A DNA stretch of 64,000 nt from Spiroplasma helicoides. Lineage in GTDB: Bacteria; Bacillota_I; Bacilli_A; Mycoplasmatales; Mycoplasmataceae. Of this stretch, positions 9,056-20,889 are shown piece by piece. The notes beneath the pieces are model-generated. The model was not told where the DNA came from. It worked only from the letters and a program-made list of their open reading frames with translations, and did no database searches. The DNA is taken from NCBI RefSeq assembly GCF_001715535.1, contig NZ_CP017015.1:434001-498000 (forward strand), read 5' to 3'. Every line of letters begins with the position of its first letter. The stretch's first letter is position 1. Made by a program: the position numbers and the translations under genes.

Positions 9056-10879
9056 ATGTTTAAAAAGTTATTATTAACATCTGGTTTAATGGGTTTACTT
9101 GTATCTAGCAGTAGTTTTACATACTCATGTGCTAATGAATCGGTTTTTAAAGCTCACCCATATGTTATATCTTCTGAAGTTATGATAATTGTTGATAATT
9201 ATCTGTCAAGATATAAGAATGATTATTCAAACAGTTATACTAAAATAATAAGTAATTTAAAAAAAGTAATTGATAATGCAGCGACTCATAATGATATTGG
9301 ATCTCCCACCAATATACAAACAATTTATTACAGTGAAGAAGAAATAACAAACAGAGATGGAATACTAGTAACTTTTGAAAAAAAAGAAAAAACTAAATTT
9401 TTATTTGAATTAACAGTCAATGTTAGAGATGTAAAAGCAAAAGGAACAACCCCTAAGGAAGATGAAGATTTAAAAAGTTTTTCAAAAACATATACCTTGG
9501 CACAAGGACAATCCGATGAAGAAATTTTATTAGACAAAAAAACATATACTTTAAATCAAGATAGTGATCAAACAGTAGAAGTAAAAATTTTAAATCGTAA
9601 TCAATTTGAAAATATAATGATTGATGATATAAATCAACTTAAAGATATATATGAAGGTTATTCATTTGATAAAAATGACAACAGTAAGTTACTTTTAAAA
9701 TTTAAAAAAAATACTTATGGAATTAATATAAATATTGACTTTAAATTATCTGCAAATAATTGTCCAAAAACTACAGAATTTAGAGTTGAGTCAATTTATT
9801 TTGACAAACAACAAATACATGCAAAAAGAATAGATAAGAATAATTCTTATTATAGTAGTTATGATTGAGGAAGTAAAACTCAAATTGAAGTGGAAAACTC
9901 TCAATTATACAATACCAACGGTAATAAAATTAACATTCAAGTAAAATTGGATAAGGACGCTAATTTTTATAAATTATATAAACCAGTTGAATGAAATGGT
10001 GATGTTGCAAGTTTATATTTATGATTTCAGGATGACAAAGCCAACAAAGTTTCAGAAAAAGATACAAAACTAAGTATAGTTATATCAAGTACTGATAAAA
10101 ATGTAAAACCCAAAGAAATAAATTATACAATGGATATAGTTAATCCATTGGATACAACTGGATATTTTGCATTTCCAAAACAATATGCAAATGTTTTTGA
10201 AGAAACTATGTTTTCAATTAAAGAAAACTTTACAAATTTAAAATATGTATTTGAAAAAAATGTTGATGATATAAATATAATATTTTACAATGGTGTTCAA
10301 AATGAAAAAACAGTTGACTTCACCAATGAAGAATATGTAAATTATGAAGCTTGAATTTCTAGCAATGATGATTTGGAAAATGTTTATTATTTTAAAATAA
10401 ATTTTGATTGAAACTTTTATTTAGGAGAAACAAAAATAACTAAATCAATAAGTACCGATTCTGAATTTTTGATCAATGATGCAGAACAGATAAAAGATTT
10501 AGAAAAAGATGATATCAATATTAAAACAATGAATGAAGACATAGTAGATTTTGACTATAAACGAATTACTATAGGGAATCGTAAAGCTATAATAAATGTA
10601 AACACAAAAGAAGATCAGTTTTTAATAGATTTAAATAACGATATATTTAGAGCTTCTAATTCAAAATTAAAAATTGAGTCAAAAGGTTCAGGAGCTAATG
10701 TTAAATGTGATATATCTTATAAAAAACCTAAAATAATTCAAAAATCTTCAACAATCAAATTATCTTATGATAAAAAATATTTAGAAGAATTTAAATCGAT
10801 TAAAGTTGATTTTTATTTAGGCAATGATGAAGGTACATATTTTACTATCATATTCAATTATCAAGAAAAAAATATTTAA
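9056..10879 (+). CDS. Surface lipoprotein, long member of a local paralogue pair
   Basis: 607 residues, continuous when TGA is Trp. The AAAGGAGA ribosome binding site overlaps the previous stop. Signal peptide MFKKLLLTSGLMGLLVSS with lipobox TYSC (Cys near 25). About residues 90-130 carry a degenerate copy of the local N-terminal module, and about 390-450 the second shared module (NLKYVFEKN ... FYNGVQNEKTVDFTNEEY). It is the same gene type as 17,531, and the pairing with a short upstream lipoprotein is also the same, so the two-gene operon was duplicated as a unit. Function unknown. Confidence 0.85.
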
Positions 10880-10904
10880 CTTATAAGTTAAATATTTTTT
10901 TTAA
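10870..10904 (+). terminator. Rho-independent terminator overlapping the stop codon
   Basis: Stem AAATATTTAACTT / AAGTTAAATATTT followed by a run of T. The TAA stop of the 9056 gene lies inside the stem. Confidence 0.8.
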
Positions 10905-11567
10905 TTTTTAAATTTAATAATAAGTTAAAAATAAAATTAATCAAAAATTTATTTCATGTTTGTAATCGCACTACTTTTCATTTCTTTATTATATATTTTA
11001 TTGATGCAACTTCTAAAACTTCTTTTTTCTGTTTTGTTTATTTAATATTTTTTTTGATATTTTATAAATTTATTCAGAGTAATTATTTTATTAATAAATC
11101 TATATAAATTGATAAACTATTATTTTATGAATTGTAGTTTATTACTAATTTTTAACTTTCGTGTATCAAGAACTATTGAAATTCTGTAAATCATCAAAAT
11201 AAAAGATAAACATACTTATTATGTTCATTAAATTATTTTTTAAATTTAAAAATACTTGATTTAATTATTAGTTTTTAATCTACAATTTGCAATAAAGCAA
11301 CACATTTAACAAAACACATAATATTTATAAGTTTAATACGATTATCATATATTGTCCATATTGCTAATTATTAGTTACTTTAATAATATAATTCTTTTTA
11401 AAGAAAATATGTATTTTCATAATTTATTTATTACCATTACTAATAGTTTTTCCTTCTTTTTAACTTAATTTTTTTATACAAATACAATTAAAAAATTATA
11501 TGATATTATTTAATTAGAAGCAATTATTAATTATGAATGAAAAAGTAGCGAAAGAAAGTGATTAATT
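10905..11567. other. Intergenic stretch, no gene seen
   Basis: About 660 AT-rich bases without coding character on either strand. Near the end TATGAT (11,499-11,504) may be the -10 of the next gene. Confidence 0.5.
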
Positions 11568-13094
11568 ATGAAAAAACTATTAAATTTTTTATTAGCAATC
11601 AATTTTACTGCGCTTACAACTATTACGGTTATTAGCTGTAAGTTTGATCAACCTTCTTATGATGATAATATTTATGATTTGTCTAATTTTAATGGTCCAA
11701 ATGGTGAAGAAGCAACTTATTATCCTAAAGTTGTAGATGAAAATTATATAAAAAAATTGATAATTAACAATATAAATACGCATACAGTAAGCGAAGTTAA
11801 AGAAAATGAAGATTTTATATTTCAAAATTATCAACAAGTAACAAAAGAAAAAAAAGGTTCGGTAGAAGTTGTTGCAACAAGTAATAGTAAATACTTAAAA
11901 GGTTCTGGTAAATGTATTATAAGTAATGAACAATTAACAGGGATATTTTTAAACGATATAAAGCAAAAAACATTGTACCCAAAAAATAACTCATTTTTTG
12001 AGGCTGTTAAAGAGGCTAGAAAAGAAGTGTTTTTTTACACTGGAGCCAAAAAGTTTTTATATGGATTTGGTGCTGATTTAAATGATAATGAAATTGATTA
12101 TAATGAAGGTGCATTTATTGCACCAACAAAACAAAAAATGGGAACATTAAAAATATCTGCAAAAAAAGATGATTTGGAAGAAATTTATGTTGGAGAGTTT
12201 ACTTTTGATTTAAAATATAATGATAAAGATGATGAAAAAGTAAACCTTAGCACTGCTGAAAATTGATATGGTAAATATTTACAATTATTTCATAATAATA
12301 AAAAATTAGAAGAGTTTGAAGATATAACAGTAAGAAAACTAGAAAAACTTTTTGAATTAGAAAAAATGAGTTTAAAAAAAGATGTTGATTATGAGTATAA
12401 GTTTTCTGGTGAAATAGGAGATTCTGGTGGGGTAGTTGAAATATTGGCTAAAGAAAATTCTAAATTAATTAGGGGTAGAGCTTTGATCTTGGTTGATAAG
12501 TATGACCCAAGAATTGATTTACCAATCATTCATATTAATACCACACCAAATAAATCTACATTTAAGGATATAAAAGATGCCTATAGAAAATATGATAGAG
12601 CAGTATTAGACTGAGATTATGAACTTGATGAAGAAAGTTTTTATCCTGGAGATCCATTTGGTGATTATGGATCTGTGGATATAATTGCATCAGAATATAG
12701 TTATTTATTTAAACCTACTGGTCGAAATAAAGTAGATTTTGAAACACCTTTACCTAGAGCTAGTTTTGATATAAATGAACAAGGAAAATTAAAAAATCCT
12801 CTACCAAGAGTTGATATAAATAACTATGACACATTAACTTATGATATGAGAATTATTAATGGGAATAATGAAAATACACTAGACTATAGAATTGTGGATT
12901 ATAATAACAGTATAAAATATATAGAAAATTTTAAAATAGAACAAGATAATCAAGATAAAAATTTATTTCATATTAGCTATCGAGCTAGTTCAATTGCAAA
13001 TAAACCTGGTATAGTTAAAATAATTTTTAATTATCATCATGGATTTATAACAATAGAAGAACAGATTGAGGCTTATGATGAAGATCAATTTTAA
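11568..13094 (+). CDS. Lipoprotein with four degenerate internal repeats
   Basis: 508 residues. Signal MKKLLNFLLAINFTALTT with lipobox VISC (Cys near 24). The body has about four repeats of some 100-120 residues, each built around a strand such as GSVEVVATSNSKYLKGSG, MGTLKISAKKDDLEEIYVG, GGVVEILAKENSKLIRGR and GSVDIIASEYSYLFKPTG (pattern G-x-V/L-x-I/V-x-A). Each repeat is preceded by a helix-rich stretch. I know repeats of this style from mollicute lipoproteins but cannot assign a function. The next lipoprotein starts 14 bases downstream, in the same operon. Confidence 0.85.
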
Positions 13095-13108
13095 ATGGAG
13101 GTAAAACA

Positions 13109-13573
13109 ATGAAAAAATTATTGATTTTATTATCAAGCATTAATATATTGCCAACATTATCAATTCTACCTATTTCATGTAAAGAACAAAAAGAATATTA
13201 TATGCAAGGAAAAAGTGATATTGATGTTGTTGAATTATTAACACCAGATTTTATTATAGAAAAAAAACTAAAAGACGATTATAAAGATACTTTAAGTAGA
13301 GTAAATAATGGTGTTTCATATTCCCATGAAGGTACATATATTGATGATAGCATTGGACAAAAAATAAAATTGCTTTTTAAAGATTCTAATACTTATCCGG
13401 TTAGTTCAATAAATAGTGACACAAAAGAAACTGAGGAGTGATTCTTTACCCTTAGAGGAGATAAGGATTCGGTAAGCTTTGAACTATTTTTTGTAGAAGC
13501 TGTTACAAATAAAGGAGATAAATCTGTTGAATGTAAAACTCTATTTAGCAAAACTATAAATATATCTTATTAG
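13109..13573 (+). CDS. Small lipoprotein
   Basis: 154 residues. An AATGGAGG ribosome binding site lies between the previous stop and the ATG. Signal MKKLLILLSSINILPTLS and lipobox PISC (Cys 24), then an acidic hydrophilic domain with one TGA-encoded Trp (EEWFFTLRGDKDSVSF). Its late SVSFELFFVEA ... FSKTINISY strands resemble one repeat unit of the upstream gene, so it may be a one-repeat relative. Second gene of the operon; a terminator follows about 60 bases on. Confidence 0.8.
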
Positions 13574-13631
13574 GTCATTATATTTTTTCAAAATGTACAT
13601 ATTGAAAGCAAAATATATTAAACTATATTGC

Positions 13632-13694
13632 AAAAAACCTTAAAGGTAACTTTTTAATATTCTAGTTAATTAGTTATTATATAAAGGTTTTTTT
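13632..13694 (+). terminator. Probable rho-independent terminator with long loop
   Basis: AAAAAACCTT and AAGGTTTTTT pair across about 40 bases, and the right arm continues into T's. The loop is long, so this call is less certain than the others. Confidence 0.5.
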
Positions 13695-13939
13695 GTGCTT
13701 ATAAAAAGTAAAAAAAACTCAAATTAGGTTTTTACAATCTAAAATAAGACTTATAAATATGTTTACTAAAAAACTATATTATATTCAAAGCTTTTACCAT
13801 AAAAACTTACAATGTTTAAAATTATTTGGAAAGTTTTTTTCATTAACAACAGTAATTTTTACCATAAATATCTTCATTTATAAAAAAAATTCCAATATTA
13901 TGATTAGTTTGGTATATAATAAAATAAAGGAGGAAAAAA

Positions 13940-15568
13940 ATGAGTAATAAATTTTTAAAATTAAATAAAATATTATTGGCTTTTTCTATGATTTCAACGC
14001 CAACTGCAATTATAGCTAATGACAATAACACAAGAAATATTAATATAAATGAAATAACAACTATAAAAAATAATTCAGTGCAAAATAATGATTTTGACAA
14101 AGATGATTTATCTTATATTATTAATGGGGAAGTTCTTGATATTGACCTTTCTATTTTAAGAGATAGTAATCTCTATGGAGATTATGAAGTTGTTAAATAT
14201 GTTTTAATACAACTTCTTTCAAGAACAAATATGGTAAAAGAAGATATTAAGGTGATTAAACATTTAATCGCACAATTAAAAAGAATGCCTGATAAATTTA
14301 AATTTACTAATATTCCAAAAAATTATGAGGAAGTTGATTATTCCCCAAAAAAACAAGTTGTATTAAAAATAGAGGCGCTCGATGATAACTCTCAGTTTGA
14401 AGGGGAATTGGAATTATTTGTTAGATTTTATTGTAAACAAAAACCTAAATTTATAGGAGATATTATAAAACAAACAAATTTGGGATATATTAATGATAAT
14501 AATAAAGAAAGTATTCTAAATGAACTGTATATTAAAAACGAAGAATCAATTAAAAAATACTATGATAAAATTGATATTAAAGTTTTATCTGAAAAAAGCG
14601 CTAAAGTAGTTTCTAATGATCAAATAATATATGGTGAAGTTTATTTATCTTTTAATTTAAAAATAAGTTTAAAAGATCTTGTAAGTATTACAAATTTAAA
14701 TAACTTATATTCAAATATTCCAAGTATTTCTGATGTTTTAAAATGGTTGGAAAAAAATTATTCTATAGAGAGTAAACATATTTCAATAAAAAGTCCAACT
14801 ACAGGAAAATTTATTATTGAACCAGTTGAAATAAATGGGGAAAGTAAATTTAAAGATAAAGTGGAATTGAGTTATACTAAGAAAACTATAATTGATTTAT
14901 ATAAATTTTCAGCTTACTTAGGAACAGTAAAAAGCTTGGATGTTAAAAATTTAAAAAATGAATTTTTAAATTATTGAAAATTAAAAGGTGTATTAATAAA
15001 TACTAATGATATAGTTCTAAGCGATCAAGATATAGATTATAGTGTTGCAGAAATCACAGCTAGTAATAGAGAAGATAATCAATTTACAGGTACTGCAATA
15101 ATTAGATATAATTTTAATGCACTATACAATAGAAATAACAAATCAGATCTTGTATCAGTAGGATCATCAGGAAATATAAGACAAAATAAATGAGAATTTG
15201 ATTTTAGTATAAAGTTTCCAAAAAATAGAGATTTAACTTTAAAAGCATTTAAAAATTTAAAATATAGTGTATTTATAAATAGTAATAGCTCAATAAATGG
15301 TGATTATCATCAAAATGGTAATAGAGAAGTAGTTGAAACACTAGTCGATTCTTCAAAAAGTACAAGAATATTTATGTATGACGATATATCGGGTAATAAA
15401 GCAGCAATGTCATTATGAGAAATTAGTTATGAATGAGATTCATCAGAACGTGATTTACTAAAATTTCACAGTGGGTTATATTTACATGCTTTCAATTATT
15501 CAACTTTTAGTTCACAATGGGTTGAAGCAAAATCAAGAGTTACTTTATTTTCTGTATCTTTTTACTAA
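13940..15568 (+). CDS. Secreted surface protein with signal peptide, no lipobox
   Basis: 542 residues. A strong AAGGAGG site lies 6 bases before the ATG, and TATAAT at 13,915-13,920 could give a very short leader. The N-terminus (LNKILLAFSMISTPTAIIA, then NDNN) looks like a signal-peptidase I type signal; the lipobox Cys of its neighbours is absent. The remainder is hydrophilic and strand-rich with repeated -LVSIT- and -VSFY type strands and no second membrane segment, so it is probably released or attached non-covalently. It is followed directly by a strong terminator. Function unknown. Confidence 0.8.
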
Positions 15569-15592
15569 TTTAATTACAAAATTAAGATAATT

Positions 15593-15619
15593 AAACCAGT
15601 TATATATAACTGGTTTTTT
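15593..15619 (+). terminator. Rho-independent terminator
   Basis: The perfect stem AAACCAGTTAT / ATAACTGGTTT is followed by T's. It resembles the palindrome inside the left IS end, but no other IS sequence is present. Confidence 0.85.
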
Positions 15620-15817
15620 GTACAAAAATTTTATATTTAAAACAAAAAATGCATTTGCAATAACAAAACATAAGCAGATTATTTTAAATATGAGAAAGGT
15701 ACTTTTGTATATTAGAATTGAGTCTATTTGTTAATTAATTTTGATACTCAAAAACTTTTTTTAATTTAATAAAAATAACACTTTTTTAGAATTATAATAA
15801 TTTAAAAGAGGTACAAA

Positions 15818-16603
15818 ATGAGAGGTTTGCTAAAAAATTTTGATTATTCTAAAAGAGATGTTGAAAATAAAGTTTTAAGTGAGCAAGTTTTTAATTATCA
15901 TAAACTAAGAACACTTTTGTTTTCTTTTCTATTTTTTGTTGTTACAACTTCATCAATTGCAATTCCTTTGGTAAATAACGGTAATGTTCAATACTATAAT
16001 GGTCTAATAATTGCTTTTTTTCTATTGGTTTCAAATCATTACTTTCAAATAATATATATAAAAAAAACAGTAGTGTTTATCAAACAAGTAAAAGAAGAAA
16101 TGAGTTTATATAAAATGTATAAAAAATACTTAGCATTTAGCTATACTTTTGTGATTGGATGATACTTAACTTTAATTTATTATTTTAAATTAAAAAAAAT
16201 TTTGCTTAAAAATAATTTTGACTGCATAAATTCACATCGCTATGTAATGAATTTATTAGACTATATAAATGATCCAGACTCATTGATTTATTATGATAAA
16301 AAACAACCAATTTTAATAAAACCAGATGATATAAACTTAAATAATAATAAAAAAGATAAGCCAATTAAAATAAATATCTATGTTTTAAACAGTTATAAAA
16401 AAGCAATAATTACTGTAAATTCTTTAAATAATGATAGGGGATTTAAAAATTTAATATTAACTCAAAAGAAAATGGGAAAATTTGAATTGCTAATTGATTC
16501 TTTTCAAATACAAAATGATGAAATTGAACTAATTTTTGATAACTTAAGAAGTTGTCGATTTAACATAGTTAATAATGAACAAAGTATTTTAAACCAAAAA
16601 TAA
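15818..16603 (+). CDS. Membrane protein with cytoplasmic C-terminal domain
   Basis: 261 residues in one frame with a TGA Trp at about 115. Hydrophobic segments lie at about residues 32-52 (LLFSFLFFVVTTSSIAI), 63-82 and 106-124, then a hydrophilic domain of about 135 residues. An extended -10-like TTATAAT stands 20-30 bases upstream and an AGAGG site precedes the ATG. There is no signal-peptide lipobox. The layout (two or three helices plus a soluble tail) is shared with the broken gene at 32,938-33,661, but I could not align them convincingly. Function unknown. Confidence 0.75.
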
Positions 16604-16699
16604 AATATTATACCAAGTGGTAACAAACTAAATCTTATAAATTTAATTTTAATTTTCAAAAACAACACTTTAAAAATAACCAATGTAGTCTTTTTAAAA

Positions 16700-16708
16700 T
16701 GTTATACT
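16700..16708 (+). promoter_or_regulatory. Extended -10 promoter element
   Basis: TGTTATACT, upstream of the lipoprotein operon at 16,766. Same element as at 8209, 19,340 and 20,816. Confidence 0.6.
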
Positions 16709-16765
16709 TTAAATAGTATTAAAAAAATGAATGAAAAAGCGAGTAACTATAAAAGGTAGAAAGAA

Positions 16766-17503
16766 ATGAAAAAACTAATTTTAGCACTATCATCAATTGT
16801 TATGATTCAACCATTAACTATGGGTGTTTTGTCATGTCTTTCTGCTAGTAAATATGGTAGTGCAGATGATTTTGTGCAAAGTATTGATGAAGAGTTTGAA
16901 AGATTAGATCACTATATTTTAATAGAAATTGAAAACAATAAATTTAATGATCACCAAGAAGTTGAAAAGCGTATAATCGATCGTTATAACAATAGAAAAG
17001 CTTTTACTTTTAATAAAAATGCTCTTCCAAATCAAGAGGGATATTATATTAAAATAGATTTTTTAAAAGATTCTGAAAAGTACTTTAATTTTAAAGTTAC
17101 TTTGTCACCAATTGTTGAAAGTACAAATAATTCTTATGTAATTGATGACTCAGCATCTAGAAATAAGACATATCAAGCAAAAAACAATGTAGAACCTGAA
17201 ATACTAGTTGATAAATATATTTATAATATTTCGAATTATGAAATAAGTGATGATGGTAGTGTAAATTGAAAAATTCACATTTTAAATTATAAATCTCTAA
17301 CCAATGTTCATGTTGGTTTTTATGAAAGACAAGAAAAAGATAGTCATATCGAAAGTATAGATTTTGACAATACTGATAGGTCATATATTAATGTTAGTTT
17401 AAAAAATATGAATGATGAAGAATCGTTTTATTGATATTTAATCAATGTAACGATTAGTGCTGATAGTGCTAAAGATGCAACCATTATAATATATAAAAGG
17501 TAA
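16766..17503 (+). CDS. Surface lipoprotein, paralogue of the 8263 gene
   Basis: 245 residues. Signal MKKLILALSSIVMIQPLTMG with lipobox VLSC (Cys 24). It shares with the 8263 protein the module FNKNALPNQEGYY, the FNFKVTL strand, the DKYIYNI block and a late FDNTDRSYINV segment (FDKSDKSYIII there). A long homologue follows in the same operon, as at 8263/9056. An internal TGA Trp splits the frame under the standard code. Function unknown. Confidence 0.85.
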
Positions 17504-17530
17504 AGAATTTGTTAAATGGAGGTTAGAGTT

Positions 17531-19264
17531 ATGTTTAAAAAATTATTTGCAACTTTAGGATTAATGGGCTTAACAGCTTCAACAAGTAGCTATGTTTATT
17601 CTTGTTCAAAATTTACAGAGTCATACAAAAAACTGACAACTAATGACTATATAGTTCTTATGGACACTTATTTAATGTCTATTGAAAATAATTATTTTGA
17701 CAACTATAAAAAAATAATTAATGATGCAAAAGATATCATTTCTAACAGAGAAGATGCTAATCATAAGTTGTCACCAATAATTTATTATAGTGAAGATGAT
17801 GTTACTGCTGAAGGTGGAATTTTAATTAAATTTGATTATCAAAAAGTTGATGATTTTAATTTTACTATTGCTTTAACCATTAAAGAAATTCCAAGTGCTG
17901 CAGAATCTGAAAGCGAAAGCTATGAACCTCAAAAATTTAACAAAACTTATAGTTATAAAAGTAGTCAAACCAATGAATTGGTTCAAACTGATAAACAAGT
18001 ATATTCTTTAACACAAAATCAAGATCCAATTGTAAAGGTTAAAATATTAAATAGAAACTTATTTAATAAAATCATTGTTAATCCCGAGAATAAAAATAAA
18101 GAATTATGAGATAAATTTTATTTTGACGATCAAGACCCAAGTTTACTATATTTAAAATTTAAAAAAAATGAATATAAAATAAATTTAGATATGTGATTTG
18201 ATTTAACTGCTGACAATTCTTTAAGTTCTACTAAAATAAGAGTTGATTTAATTTATTTAGACACCCAAAACTTACATGTAAAAAAAGTTCAAGATAGCAA
18301 CAATTGAGGAGAAAAAGTAGAGTGGTATATTGAAAATATGGATTTTTATGAAAATCTTACAATAACAGCTCAAAATGAAAATGGTCAATCAGAAAAAATA
18401 AATTTTAAAAAAGAAGATGACAACATTAGTTTTTATTTATTATTTAACAATGATGTTTTAAATACATTTAGTAAGGAAAAAACTAAAATTTCTTTTGTAA
18501 TTAGTGCTAATAATTCTGACAATTCAACAACACTTGATTCTGAAATACCACAATTTAATCCATTAGGAATACATTCATATAATATTTCAATATTACCAAA
18601 CACTCTCAAATCATTAAAAATTTCTGAAAAAATAAAAAATTTAAAAATAAACTTTGAAAATAATTTAAGTAACACTAATTTAATTTTTTTAAATGGAATA
18701 GAAAGTCAAAAGTCAGTTGATTTTACAAATGAAAAGTATTTTAAATTAACAGCTTGAATAAAAAGTAAAGTAAAAGAAGAAAAATATAAATCAACTATAA
18801 CTTGTGATTTAAACTTTGTAATTGATGATAAAGTTATTACTAAAAAGTTTAGTGCAGATTTTAATATTATAGTAAATGAATATCGATCAAAAAATAAATA
18901 CACTATAAAAGAAAGTGATTTTAAAATTAAATCTCAAAGTGATCAAAGTTTAACTTCAGTGTTTAATGAACAAAAACAACAATTAATAATAAACACAAAT
19001 GCAAGCAAATTTGATATAGATTTAGATACAGATATATTAAGAATGTCTAATAGTAATATTTCATTTGTAGATTATTCTGAAGATGGTGAAGAAAAAAACA
19101 TAAACTATAATATTCCATATCAAAAACAAAATCCAATAAAAGACTATACAACTTTGCAATTATCTTTTGATCAAAATTATTTTGCAAGCAAAAAAGAATT
19201 TTCGCTTTTGTTTACTTGTGATAATTTTAAAAATTTTGAACTATTATTCCAGTATAGAAATTAG
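17531..19264 (+). CDS. Surface lipoprotein, paralogue of the 9056 gene
   Basis: 577 residues. I chose the ATG at 17,531, 8 bases after GGAGG; an in-frame ATG 15 bases earlier overlaps that site. Signal MFKKLFATLGLMGLTAS with lipobox VYSC. It aligns throughout with the 9056 product: QIYYSEE/IIYYSED, KILNRNQFE/KILNRNLFN, LKFKKN, and the late NGIESQKSVDFTNEKY module (NGVQNEKTVDFTNEEY there). The stop overlaps the terminator stem. Function unknown. Confidence 0.85.
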
Positions 19265-19290
19265 CTTAATTTAAATAAGCTATTTTTTTT
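19262..19290 (+). terminator. Rho-independent terminator
   Basis: Stem TAGCTTA / TAAGCTA followed by eight T's. The TAG stop of the 17,531 gene is its first arm. Confidence 0.8.
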
Positions 19291-19339
19291 AAAATGATTT
19301 TTATATAAAGTTACTAAAAAATTACTTTTGCACTCTATG

Positions 19340-19348
19340 TGTTATACT
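19340..19348 (+). promoter_or_regulatory. Extended -10 promoter element
   Basis: TGTTATACT about 80 bases before the lipoprotein gene at 19,430, in the same context (CTATGTGTTATACTTAG) as the other lipoprotein operon promoters. Confidence 0.6.
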
Positions 19349-19429
19349 TAGTATGTCGATATTTTTATTAGGTAATTTAAAGGATAAAAGAAAGAGAAAT
19401 TTAAAGAATAAATTTTATAGGTTAAAAAT

Positions 19430-20677
19430 ATGAAAAAACTACTATTAACTCTATTAGCTTCAAGTTTAACAATATCTCCAGTTAGTTTAATTACTTCATG
19501 TGGATACACTCATATAGACAGAGTATCTTTTGGTATGTGACAAGTTTTAGATATAGATAACACAAATGATAAAACACAATTAGCTTATCAAATGGAAGAA
19601 TTTGGTATACCAAGTGTGCAAACTATATCTAATTTTTTGACAAAACATCAAAAAAGTCCATGGGAGTTTTCTAATGATCAAAATGACAGAGACAAACAAA
19701 ATAAGTTTTTTTTGAAAGATTTTGAAATTAGTGAATATAATAACCACGATATTGTCTTATTTTTAGAACCTAGTGATTATTATAAAGAAAAGTATATTGT
19801 GCAAAATGATGGCCGAGTAATTATAAGGTTATCTTATAAATTAAATAAAGACCAAAGTACAAAACTGAAAAATGAGTTTACAAATCTTTATAAAAACAAA
19901 AAAGATTTTGATAATACTATTTCAAATGATGATTTTGAAAAACAAGTGAACAATGATGTTATTGATACATTAAAACAAGTTATTTATAAAGAAATGTATG
20001 ATTATATGTTTACTAAATTAGACTGAAAAAAAACCTTTAAAGTAATACTTAAAAATAAAGTAACTTTTTTTGATATGTTTACTGGCTTAACAAGCTCGAA
20101 ATATTCAGAGTTTCAAGATTATTTAACACAAGATAGTAAAAACAATAAATTGTGAATGCCAACTTCTATTATTGTTGAAGTATTGTACAATGCAGTCGAA
20201 TTTGGTTTCACAGAAATTTTTGAAGAAGATAAAATCAACACTAAATTTAACTTTTCATCAATAGATTATGAAAAGTTAGCGATTGCTAATGAGCCTCAAG
20301 AAATATTGGAAAGAGATTTTTTAAATAATAACGATAGCTATTCTGGTGATATAAATTTTTTATTAAAAAGTGTTTTTGATAATTTATATTTTAAAAAGAA
20401 TGACAACAAGTTTTTTTTATTTAAGCATTTACAATATTTTAGTGATATGTATTTATTAGCTAAAAATGAAGTTTTATACAGTGGTACAAATGATGGTGAA
20501 TTTAAAAGCTATAATAAAGCAAGTCAAGAAGAGATAACTCAGTTTTTAGCAAACTTGAAATCTCAATCTAAAAGTGATGTTTATATAAAAGTTGCGCCTA
20601 ATGAAAGCAATCTAGGTTTTAGAGGTGAAACACAACCAATAAAAATAACAATTAAATGAGAAGCAGATACAGAATAA
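19430..20677 (+). CDS. Surface lipoprotein (pair with 20,890)
   Basis: 415 residues. Signal MKKLLLTLLASSLTISPVS with lipobox ITSC (Cys 24). It is a sister of the next gene: both contain EEFGIP/DEFGIP, an SDYYKE/SDYYKD strand, EMYDYMF/EMYNYMF, and a C-terminal block with LAKNEV, DGEFKSYN, ASQE and an RGET/RGTS turn. It is transcribed alone, from an extended -10 promoter to a hairpin terminator. I do not recognise a function; it is not obviously related to the 8263/9056 group. Confidence 0.85.
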
Positions 20678-20689
20678 AATTTATATCAT

Positions 20690-20722
20690 AAAGTAAAGTT
20701 TTAAATACTTTACTTTTTTTAT
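20690..20722 (+). terminator. Rho-independent terminator
   Basis: Stem AAAGTAAAGT / ACTTTACTTT with a 7-base loop and trailing T's. Confidence 0.8.
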
Positions 20723-20815
20723 AAATAATTATCAATGGAAAATAAGTCTGATTAGTAATAAACTTTTTTTTCAATTATTTATTTGCTATATTAAAAAAAA
20801 GTTACAACTTTAATG

Positions 20816-20824
20816 TGTTATACT
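20816..20824 (+). promoter_or_regulatory. Extended -10 promoter element
   Basis: TGTTATACT, 65 bases before the gene at 20,890; same sequence as the promoter of its sister gene. Confidence 0.6.
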
Positions 20825-20889
20825 CAAATTATAAAAAATGTTTAAAGAAAGAATAAAAGAAAGAATAAATTTTTAAAGGTAGAAGGTGT

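Noticed and set aside
13759-13947. 62-codon open frame just before the 13,940 gene
   Set aside because: It has no ribosome binding site and overlaps the start of a well-supported gene that has its own AAGGAGG.
15593-15619. Possible IS left-end relic, because the hairpin resembles the IS palindrome
   Set aside because: Only the hairpin is similar; the flanking TAAGTAGACC repeat sequence is absent, so it is just a terminator.
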